Source: Kosakonia radicincitans DSM 16656 (GTDB lineage Bacteria; Pseudomonadota; Gammaproteobacteria; Enterobacterales; Enterobacteriaceae). From it: 64,000 nt of DNA. The DNA lies in assembly GCF_000280495.2 (NCBI RefSeq), contig NZ_CP018016.1, positions 744,001-808,000 of the forward strand, written 5' to 3'. A program made the position numbers and the translations under genes. Shown piece by piece: positions 57,360 through 64,000 of the stretch. Position 1 is the first letter of the stretch, and each line of letters starts with the position of its first letter. The notes under the pieces are model-generated. The model was not told the DNA's origin and did no database searches. It was given only the letters and a program-made list of their open reading frames with translations.

Positions 57360-58496
57360 TTATTCAGTCAGAAACAACTCAAGCAGAGAATTGAGAAACA
57401 GCTTACCGTGTTCGGTTATTTGCCAGTACGTGTCACATTCATTCAAATAATTTAATGCCAGCGCCTGCTCGATCTGCGGGCGTATTGTACTTTCATCCAG
57501 CCCGGTGTAGCGGGTGAATTCAGCGCGTGGCGCAGGCTCCAGCAGGCGAAAGCGATTCATAAAGAATTCGAACGGTTTATCCTGCGCTTCAACATCATGC
57601 TGCTTATCAAGGTATTTTCCCTGCATATACCCACGCGGATGGCGGGTTTTCGCCGTGCGCAGGATGCGCCCATCCGGAAAAGTGACTTTACCGTGCGCGC
57701 CGCAACCAATACCCAGGTAATCGCCAAAGCGCCAGTAGTTGAGGTTATGCTGACACTGATAGCCCGGTTTCGCATAGGCTGAGGTTTCATACTGCTGATA
57801 GCCGGCCGCGGTAAGGATCTGGTGTCCCTGCTCGAAAATATCCCACAGTGCATCGTCATCCGGCAGCACCGGCGGGCGCGAGCCAAACAGCGTATTGGGT
57901 TCGATAGTCAGTTGATACCACGACAGGTGCGGTGGGTTAAGTTCGATGGCCTGACGCAGATCGTCCAGCGCCTCTTCCAGCGACTGATCCGGCAGGCCGT
58001 GCATCAAATCGAGGTTAAAGCTGCGCAACCCCAGCCCGCTTGCCAGCTTTGCCGCGCGTTTCGCTTCCTCCGGGCCGTGAATTCGCCCGAGCCGCTGAAG
58101 CTTGGTTTCACTGAAGCTTTGTACGCCGATGGAGATACGGTTCACGCCCGCACGCTGGTAATCGACAAAACGGTCGGCTTCCACGGTGCCTGGGTTGGCT
58201 TCCATGGTAATTTCCGCATCGGCCGCCATCGGCAGCCGGGCGCGCACGCCATCCAGCAGCGTTTGCATCGCCGGGCCGGACAGCAGGCTCGGTGTGCCGC
58301 CACCAATAAAGATGGTCTTTATTTCACGTCCCTGCGCCCGGGGCGCGTCAGCATCGAGGTCGTTCAGCAGATGCTGAACGTAATCGTCGTGCGGCACTTC
58401 GCCCTTCAGCGCGTGCGAGTTGAAGTCGCAGTACGGGCATTTCTGCACGCACCAGGGAATATGGATATAAAGGCTCAAAGGTGGCAAATCAGCCAT
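57360..58496 (-). CDS. hemW: Haem chaperone HemW
   Basis: Radical SAM protein related to coproporphyrinogen dehydrogenase HemN but acting as a haem chaperone. It has 378 residues. The cluster motif is C16-x3-C20-x2-C23 followed by Asp-Phe, lacking the fourth cysteine that marks Hem[11 protein letters not shown] and MEANPGTVE are SAM-binding segments; RISIGVQSF and [10 protein letters not shown] are typical. The start overlaps the rdgB end by 8 bases, in a chain rdgB-hemW as in E. coli. Confidence 0.95.
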   Translation of the reverse strand: MADLPPLSLYIHIPWCVQKCPYCDFNSHALKGEVPHDDYVQHLLNDLDADAPRAQGREIKTIFIGGGTPSLLSGPAMQTLLDGVRARLPMAADAEITMEANPGTVEADRFVDYQRAGVNRISIGVQSFSETKLQRLGRIHGPEEAKRAAKLASGLGLRSFNLDLMHGLPDQSLEEALDDLRQAIELNPPHLSWYQLTIEPNTLFGSRPPVLPDDDALWDIFEQGHQILTAAGYQQYETSAYAKPGYQCQHNLNYWRFGDYLGIGCGAHGKVTFPDGRILRTAKTRHPRGYMQGKYLDKQHDVEAQDKPFEFFMNRFRLLEPAPRAEFTRYTGLDESTIRPQIEQALALNYLNECDTYWQITEHGKLFLNSLLELFLTE

Positions 58497-59082
58497 TACG
58501 CAGTGCTTCCAGTAACAATTTTAACGCCTGACCGCGATGGGAAATGGCGCTTTTCTCTTCGCGAGTAAGTTCCGCAGCGGTTTTACCCCTGGAAGGAACA
58601 AAGAAAATCGGATCGTAGCCAAAACCGCCGCTGCCAGCCGGTTGCTGCGCGATCACGCCTGACCAGCTACCGTGACATACCAACGGCGTCGGATCGTTCG
58701 CATGACGCATATAGACCAGCACACAGTGGAACTGTGCGGTACGTTGTTCATCCGGGACCGATTTCAGCGCATCGAGCAGCTTTTCCAGATTCTGCTGATC
58801 GGTTGCATCCACGCCGGAATAGCGCGCCGAATAGATCCCCGGGGCGCCCTGCAATGCATCAACCGCCAGGCCGGAATCGTCAGCGATGGCGGGCAAACCG
58901 GTAACCTGCGCCGCGTGGCGAGCTTTGAGGATGGCGTTCTCAATAAACGTCAGCCCGGTCTCTTCTGCGGACTCAACGCCCAGTTCAGTTTGTGCGACCA
59001 CGTCGAGGCCGAAATCATTCAATAGCGAGGCAAGCTCGCGCACTTTACCGGCATTACCGGTCGCGAGGACAACTTTTTGCAT
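58489..59082 (-). CDS. rdgB: dITP/XTP pyrophosphatase RdgB
   Basis: Removes non-canonical purine nucleoside triphosphates, 197 residues. Motifs: [14 protein letters not shown] at the start (nucleotide binding), [12 protein letters not shown] with the catalytic Asp pair, GFGYDPIF, and [10 protein letters not shown] at the end. It lies between yggU and hemW on the minus strand. Confidence 0.96.
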   Translation of the reverse strand: MQKVVLATGNAGKVRELASLLNDFGLDVVAQTELGVESAEETGLTFIENAILKARHAAQVTGLPAIADDSGLAVDALQGAPGIYSARYSGVDATDQQNLEKLLDALKSVPDEQRTAQFHCVLVYMRHANDPTPLVCHGSWSGVIAQQPAGSGGFGYDPIFFVPSRGKTAAELTREEKSAISHRGQALKLLLEALRNG

Positions 59083-59090
59083 AGTGGATC

Positions 59091-59381
59091 CTAATCGATT
59101 AGCGCCGCGACTTCCGTCGGGATCTGTTGCGGGTGGGTAATTTTAATCTGCTTATGGCGGCCCAGCTCGCCTTTTTCAATCACCACCTGGTTTTTTGCCA
59201 CGCGAAACTGCTTTGCGAGGTATTTGACCAGGTGCGCATTTGCCTGGCCGTCTACAGGCGGAGCGGTGATGGCGACTTTCAGTTCGTCGCCATGCAACCC
59301 GATAATGTTGTCGCGGCTGGCTTTCGGCTGAATGTACAGCCGCAAAACCAGCCCCTCTTCACAGGTAAAAACGGCACTCAT
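59091..59381 (-). CDS. yggU: YggU, DUF167 family protein
   Basis: A 96-residue DUF167 protein, equal to E. coli Ygg[40 protein letters not shown] and [16 protein letters not shown] are the conserved core. The ATG at 59381 overlaps the yggT stop as ATGA. Function is unknown. Confidence 0.94.
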   Translation of the reverse strand: MSAVFTCEEGLVLRLYIQPKASRDNIIGLHGDELKVAITAPPVDGQANAHLVKYLAKQFRVAKNQVVIEKGELGRHKQIKITHPQQIPTEVAALID

Positions 59382-59944
59382 AGTGCCATCCACAACCCCG
59401 GCAGAAGAATATCGCCGGTGGATTGCAGTAGCTCCGCAACGCCCATATTGATGACGTACAGCAGCAGCACCAGGATCATCGGCGAGAAGTCGATGCCGCC
59501 CATCGCTGGCAGCAGATTACGGATTGGGCGCAGCAGCGGTTCCGTCAACTGTATTAAAACGTACTCGACCGGGCTACGGCCCTGGCTGACCCAACTCATG
59601 ATCGCCATGACCAGCAGTACCCAGAAAATCATCAGACCGATGGTTTTCAGTAAAATCAGCAGCGCGGAAATCCAGATGATCGGCTGGAACGTGATCACCA
59701 TAAACAGCACGATCGCCTTGATAAAACTGAGTACAAAAGCGATCAGCAGCGAGGCGCTATCCAGCGGCCCCAGTGGCGGAATGACACGGCGCAGCGGCCC
59801 GACAATCGGCTGTGTAGCTTTCACTACAAACTGCGAAAACGGGTTGTAAAAATCGCAGCGTGCCCACTGCATCCAGACGCGCAACAGCAGAACCATCGTA
59901 TAGAGTTCAAGCACTGTCGAGAGCAGGAAAGTCAACGTCTTCAT
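59378..59944 (-). CDS. yggT: YggT family membrane protein
   Basis: A 188-residue inner-membrane protein with two repeated YggT domains, each about two helices ([36 protein letters not shown], and [34 protein letters not shown]). Related proteins are linked to osmotic shock tolerance and cell-division or photosystem assembly factors, but the role here is not established. It lies between yggS and yggU as in E. coli. Confidence 0.93.
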   Translation of the reverse strand: MKTLTFLLSTVLELYTMVLLLRVWMQWARCDFYNPFSQFVVKATQPIVGPLRRVIPPLGPLDSASLLIAFVLSFIKAIVLFMVITFQPIIWISALLILLKTIGLMIFWVLLVMAIMSWVSQGRSPVEYVLIQLTEPLLRPIRNLLPAMGGIDFSPMILVLLLYVINMGVAELLQSTGDILLPGLWMAL

Positions 59945-59962
59945 GGCGTTCCTCAGTATTCC

Positions 59963-60667
59963 TTAATTTTTCGTGTAATCGCGCGCACCAAAAATGGCTG
60001 TCCCGATGCGCACCATCGTGCTGCCAGCCGCAATGGCGGCGGTCATGTCGTCCGTCATGCCCAGCGACAGGGTATCCACCGTTGGATAACGTGTTTTGAG
60101 CGCTTCAAATGCTACAGCCATTTGCCGTGCTACGGCAAACTGCCGCGCGTACTCCGTTTCCGGCGCGGGGATCGCCATCAAACCTCGCAGACAAATGCCA
60201 GGTAATTCAACAACCTGTGCCGCCAGCGCATCCAGCTCGCCGAGGGCAATGCCCGATTTGCTCTGTTCGTCGCTGATGTTGACCTGAATCAGCACATTCA
60301 GTGGCGGCAGGTCGGCGGGGCGCTGTTCGCTTAAGCGGCTGGCGATCCGCAAACGATCTATGGTGTGGCACCAGTCGAAATGTTCGGCTACCAGACGGCT
60401 TTTGTTGGACTGCAACGGCCCGATAAAGTGCCATTGCAGGTCATCTACGCCCGCCTCGCGGAAGTGAAGGATCTTATCGACCCCTTCCTGAACATAGTTT
60501 TCTCCAAACGCGCGCTGTCCGGCGTCGATGGCTTCTGCGACAGCGCTCGCAGGCTTGGTTTTGCTCACTGCAAGTAAAGTAACTTCTGCTGGAGCACGGC
60601 CGCATTGTGTTGCGGCAGCGGAGATTTTGTCCCGGACCTGTGCCAGGTTGTGCGCAATATCGTTCAT
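59963..60667 (-). CDS. yggS: PLP homeostasis protein YggS
   Basis: Pyridoxal phosphate-binding protein of the YggS/PROSC family, 234 residues, which keeps PLP and amino-acid balance. The PLP lysine is in LLAVSKTKPASAV near residue 36. FGENYVQEG, WHFIGPLQSNK, GLMAIP and LSLGMTDDMTAAIAAGSTMVRIGTAIFG are conserved. It heads the minus-strand yggS-yggT-yggU-rdgB-hemW run and is divergent from yggR. Confidence 0.96.
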   Translation of the reverse strand: MNDIAHNLAQVRDKISAAATQCGRAPAEVTLLAVSKTKPASAVAEAIDAGQRAFGENYVQEGVDKILHFREAGVDDLQWHFIGPLQSNKSRLVAEHFDWCHTIDRLRIASRLSEQRPADLPPLNVLIQVNISDEQSKSGIALGELDALAAQVVELPGICLRGLMAIPAPETEYARQFAVARQMAVAFEALKTRYPTVDTLSLGMTDDMTAAIAAGSTMVRIGTAIFGARDYTKN

Positions 60668-60684
60668 GTTTCCAGGATAGCGTT

Positions 60685-61665
60685 ATGGATATAGATGAAA
60701 TAGTGGAGCTTAGTGTAAAGCATAATGTCTCGGATCTACACCTGTGCAGTCATTGTCCACCGCGCTGGCGACAGCAGGGACGGCTGGTGCCTGCGCCTTT
60801 TACCGCGCCTGACATCAGCGGGTTTCTCAATGCTTATCTGAGCAGCGCGCTGCAGCAGCAATGGCGAGAACAGGGGCAGGTTGATTTTGCCCTGACCACC
60901 GCGCGCGGACAGCGCTTGCGTGCTGGTGCGTTCAGCCATCATCAGGGCGTCTCGCTGGCGCTGCGACTGCTGGCGCAAAGCAGCCCATTGCTTGCTGAAC
61001 TGGATGTGCCCGTCGCGCTGAACACTCTGCTAGAGCGGGATAACGGGCTGATTCTGGTTACCGGGGCCACTGGCAGCGGTAAATCCACGACCCTGGCGGC
61101 GATGGTTGAGCATCTCAACCAACATCATGACGGGCATATTTTGACGCTGGAAGATCCGATTGAATTTGTCCATACCAGCAAGCGGTGCCTGATCCAGCAG
61201 CGGGAGATCGGCCAGCACTGTAGCTCATTCGCTGCCGGTTTGCGTGCGGCGCTACGTGAAGATCCGGATGTGATCCTGCTGGGCGAGCTGCGCGACAGTG
61301 AAACCATCCGCCTGGCTTTGACTGCTGCAGAGACCGGGCATCTGGTGCTGGCCACGCTGCATACACGTGGGGCAGCGCAGGCGGTGGAACGTCTGGTGGA
61401 TACGTTTCCGGCGCAGGAGAAAGATCCGGTACGCAGCCAGTTGGCCGGAAGCCTGCAAGCGGTGCTGGCGCAGAGGCTGGAAGCAGACACGCGGGGTGGG
61501 CGGATCGCGCTGTTTGAGCTGCTGATTAACTCTCCGGCGATCGCGAATCTGATCCGCGAAGGCAAAACGCACCAGTTGCCCGGCGTGATGCAGACCGGGC
61601 AGCAGGCGGGCATGCAGACCTTTGCGCAAAGTCACCAACAGCGCGTTCAGCAGGGGTGGCTTTAA
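60685..61665 (+). CDS. yggR: PilT-like ATPase YggR
   Basis: Type II/IV secretion ATPase resembling the pilus-retraction motor PilT, 326 residues. Walker A GATGSGKST is near 129-137. The Asp box ILTLEDPIEF, Walker B region LREDPDVILLGELRDSETI and His box TLHTRGAAQAVERLVDTFP are present. The ATG at 60685 matches E. coli YggR; an upstream in-frame start overlaps yggS. No pilus genes are adjacent. Its end overlaps the convergent oxidoreductase gene by four bases. Confidence 0.92.
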   Translation: MDIDEIVELSVKHNVSDLHLCSHCPPRWRQQGRLVPAPFTAPDISGFLNAYLSSALQQQWREQGQVDFALTTARGQRLRAGAFSHHQGVSLALRLLAQSSPLLAELDVPVALNTLLERDNGLILVTGATGSGKSTTLAAMVEHLNQHHDGHILTLEDPIEFVHTSKRCLIQQREIGQHCSSFAAGLRAALREDPDVILLGELRDSETIRLALTAAETGHLVLATLHTRGAAQAVERLVDTFPAQEKDPVRSQLAGSLQAVLAQRLEADTRGGRIALFELLINSPAIANLIREGKTHQLPGVMQTGQQAGMQTFAQSHQQRVQQGWL

Positions 61666-63920
61666 CATACGTTTAGCGAATACACCGCAGGCAGGGCGCC
61701 TGCTGTCGCGAGGATCTCCAGCCGAACGCTCAATGCTGTCAGCGGTTCGGGGAACCGGTGCTGGCAGACGGAGTGGTGATTCTCCCGCACTTCAGCCAGA
61801 AGTTTATCGTCCGCCCACAGGCGGTAGTGCGTAATACAGTGTGGCGTCACCGCGTAGTGATGGCCCATTTGCACCGACTCCATGGCGTTATCAAAGTCGT
61901 TGTCCTGTACCAGCGTCAGATGGTGGATCTGGCGCGGCGTCGCCCAACGCCAGACGATTTCCGGCGTTGGATCGTTAGCATCCGGCGTCCAGCCGTTGAT
62001 CTGCTGCTCCGGGCGCAGGCGTCCGTTGAGCACATTTTGTACGCTCCAGGCCATTAATGGCTGGCTGAAACGCAGGGCAGGCATAATTTGTTGCGGATGA
62101 CGGCGCGGCAGCCAGAAGTCGAACTCGTCGACGCCATAATCGCCATCGACAACCTGACGAGTGTGTTTCGCCACGCGTGCATTCAGGCTGTTAAATACCG
62201 TCATCATGCCGGGCAGATGCGTATCCGTCAGAGCGATCTCGACCACATCCTGCACGTCGAAGGCGATAAACAGATACTGGTCGCGGTCACTCTGCCAGCG
62301 GAATGACAAGGTGTGCCAGGCTTCGCCGGAAACCTGTAATACAGACTCGGCGTATTGATAATCGGGGGTAAAATTTCCGGCACGCGCGCTGCCGAGCAGG
62401 GATACTGCCAGCGTTTGCGGCGTTTTGGCCCGCAGAAACAGCGCGATATCCGGCAACTGCGCACCAGCCTGTACCGGCAGCAGCAGCGCCATCCGCCCCA
62501 TTAATGCGTGCCAGCGACCACTGGCAGGAAGTTCAGTCAGTTGATATTCACTACTGGCGCTGACCTCCGCTCCGGCCGCCGGATCGTTCAGCCAGCGTCG
62601 TGCAATATAGCAGCCGTTAGCCTGTAACTGCTGTTGCAGTAAGCCGATGTGTGCAGGCTCCGCCAGTTCACGCGGGGTAAGGCGCTCTGTTTTACAAAGA
62701 GCGGCGGCGCGGCCCACCACTTCACCCAGCAGACCGCAGGTGCACATCACGCGGGCGCTGCCAAACGCGACATGGGAGGCGGAAATCAGCCTGCCGGTGA
62801 GGAACAGATTGTCCAGCGAGCGGCTATAAAGGCAGCGAAATGGAATGGTATAGGTACCTTTGCTGTGAAACTGGCGGCAGCCGTCGTGCGTGCTGTAAAC
62901 GCCATCTGCCGGATGCAGGTCGATCGACCAGCCTCCGTAAGCCACGGCATCGTAGTGATCGCGTTGTTCGATAATATCCTGCTGGCACAGTAAATGATCG
63001 CCGAGGAAGCGGCGGCTTTCGCGCTTGCCAGGAATTGCGCCCACCCATTCGATGGTCATATTCGCAGCTTCCGGGAAGTTGCCGGAGTTTTTAATATGAT
63101 CCCAGACGCCCCAGACGATTTTCCACAGTTCCCATTTGATCTCTTCGCTTTCATGCACGGTATCCAGACGGCCTCCCCACTCCAGCCACCACAGATCGCA
63201 ACCGTTCAGCGTCGATGTCAGCCGCTTGTAGCGCGGGATTTCGGTTATATCTTGCAGCGCAAAAGAGGGCGGTACAAAGTTGACCGGTCCATCGGTTTGT
63301 TTGGTGTAGAAGTAGATCGAATGACCCAGCTTATGGCCGAAATGATCCCCCGGCGCCATTTTCTCGCCCAGCTCTTGTGCCTCTTCCGCGCCCTCGCGAT
63401 ATTCAGCGCCCGCCAGAAAACCCAGCACGCCATCGCCAGTGGCGTCGCAAAACTGCGCTGCATTTACGCTGTAAAAGGTTTCGTTGATCGGATTGAAGGC
63501 TTTGATCCGGGTAATGCGCTGCTGCTCTTTTTCCACTTCATAAACGGCGGTATTCAGCAAAAGCGTTAACCCCGACTGGCTTTTTGCCAGATCCAGCAGG
63601 ACCAGATCGAACATCACCGGGTTACCCTCTTTGTTGCGCCAGAGGTTCTCTTCCATGATTTCGCCCATGATGCCGCCTTCGCGCGCCCAGCGGTTATTGT
63701 TCCCCATATGCGACGTGGCGCCATTCGCCCACAGTCTTACTTCGCTGGAGGCATTCCCGCCAAGTACTGGCCTGTCCTGAATCAGCACCACTTGTAAGCC
63801 GTCGCGGGCAGCTGCAAGAGCGGCGCAAAGACCGGCAAGGCCGCCGCCTGCGACCAACAGATCGCAGCGAAGATGCTGCGTCGGAAAGGTTCTTGCCTCG
63901 CTATGGGGAAAGATCTTCAT
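61662..63920 (-). CDS. FAD-dependent oxidoreductase with extra C-terminal domain
   Basis: A 752-residue protein. Residues about 15-440 are an FAD-dependent oxidoreductase of the type with LVAGGGLAGLCAALAAARDGLQVVLIQDRPVLGGNASSEV, then the GATSHMGNNNRWAREGG segment, ATGDGVLGFLAGAEYREG and NLFLTGRLISASHVAFGSARVM near the flavin end. About 300 more residues follow, with EPEQ-like galactose-binding or discoidin-type features (LNGRLRPEQQINGWTPDAN, RQIHHLTLVQDNDFDNA). No signal peptide is present. AAGAAGG precedes the ATG at 63920. Relatives often lie in polysaccharide-use loci; substrate is unknown. Confidence 0.78.
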   Translation of the reverse strand: MKIFPHSEARTFPTQHLRCDLLVAGGGLAGLCAALAAARDGLQVVLIQDRPVLGGNASSEVRLWANGATSHMGNNNRWAREGGIMGEIMEENLWRNKEGNPVMFDLVLLDLAKSQSGLTLLLNTAVYEVEKEQQRITRIKAFNPINETFYSVNAAQFCDATGDGVLGFLAGAEYREGAEEAQELGEKMAPGDHFGHKLGHSIYFYTKQTDGPVNFVPPSFALQDITEIPRYKRLTSTLNGCDLWWLEWGGRLDTVHESEEIKWELWKIVWGVWDHIKNSGNFPEAANMTIEWVGAIPGKRESRRFLGDHLLCQQDIIEQRDHYDAVAYGGWSIDLHPADGVYSTHDGCRQFHSKGTYTIPFRCLYSRSLDNLFLTGRLISASHVAFGSARVMCTCGLLGEVVGRAAALCKTERLTPRELAEPAHIGLLQQQLQANGCYIARRWLNDPAAGAEVSASSEYQLTELPASGRWHALMGRMALLLPVQAGAQLPDIALFLRAKTPQTLAVSLLGSARAGNFTPDYQYAESVLQVSGEAWHTLSFRWQSDRDQYLFIAFDVQDVVEIALTDTHLPGMMTVFNSLNARVAKHTRQVVDGDYGVDEFDFWLPRRHPQQIMPALRFSQPLMAWSVQNVLNGRLRPEQQINGWTPDANDPTPEIVWRWATPRQIHHLTLVQDNDFDNAMESVQMGHHYAVTPHCITHYRLWADDKLLAEVRENHHSVCQHRFPEPLTALSVRLEILATAGALPAVYSLNVC

Positions 63921-64000
63921 AACCTTGTATCCTTCTTTACTGACGGTAAAATCGAATTTTGAGCAATCTGATGAGCGAATCCTGAATGTCCTCACAACCT

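Overview
The window is chromosomal DNA of a member of the Enterobacteriaceae. Gene order at both ends follows the Escherichia coli yghZ-yghX-yghW-hybOABCDEFG-yghU and yqgA-speC ... nupG-mltC-yggX-mutY-trmB-yggL-yggN-hemW-rdgB-yggU-yggT-yggS-yggR segments. The middle instead carries a budRABC butanediol operon, a complete citrate fermentation cluster, a pectin methylesterase and an iron(III) ABC transporter. That mix suggests a plant- or soil-associated genus such as Kosakonia, or a close Enterobacter/Klebsiella relative. The genus is inferred from gene content only.

Layout. 1-10.9 kb: the start of yghZ, yghX, a chemoreceptor, yghW and the hydrogenase-2 operon hybOABCDEFG, whose genes abut or overlap by a few bases. 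10.9-13.9 kb: yghU with an upstream thioredoxin-fold gene on the minus strand, then two unrecognised genes. 14.2-17.9 kb: an sfuABC-type iron(III) importer behind a candidate Fur box. 17.9-19.3 kb: a secreted pectin methylesterase behind a good KdgR-box match. 19.4-21.2 kb: a flavin reductase-like gene divergent from a yeaR-yoaG-yeaR-like operon. 21.3-25.5 kb: budR divergent from budABC. 25.7-27.9 kb: small candidate ORFs, then a GPH-type sugar transporter behind a second KdgR-box match. 28.2-31.9 kb: a lone pstS, a large secreted chitin-binding protein and a 37-aa membrane protein. 32-33.6 kb: a second chemoreceptor. 34.1-35.9 kb: a short-chain dehydrogenase divergent from a LysR regulator, next to a tRNA-Phe locus that is trailed by two exact 163-bp repeats.

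36.5-39.7 kb: yqgA and speC. 39.8-49.8 kb: the citrate block, with a CitA/CitB two-component system on the minus strand, divergent from citS, a fumarylacetoacetase-family gene and citCDEFXG. Citrate would enter through CitS and be split by CitDEF, which CitC, CitX and CitG mature. The usual oxaloacetate decarboxylase pump genes are absent, and the FAH-family gene occupies a position where a soluble oxaloacetate-processing enzyme would make sense. 50-61.7 kb: housekeeping genes in E. coli-like order, interrupted by a fepE/wzz-type chain-length regulator. The window ends with an FAD-dependent oxidoreductase that carries an extra C-terminal region.

Themes: anaerobic metabolism (hydrogenase-2, citrate fermentation, butanediol formation), plant polymer use (pectin esterase and a transporter sharing KdgR-like operators, plus chitin binding), iron and phosphate capture, and chemotaxis. 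No CRISPR array, intact insertion sequence, rRNA operon or phage module was seen. The most interesting signals are a long hairpin that pairs with the ribosome-binding site of yghW, the tandem repeats behind tRNA-Phe, the paired KdgR-like boxes, and several short ORFs with strong ribosome-binding sites.
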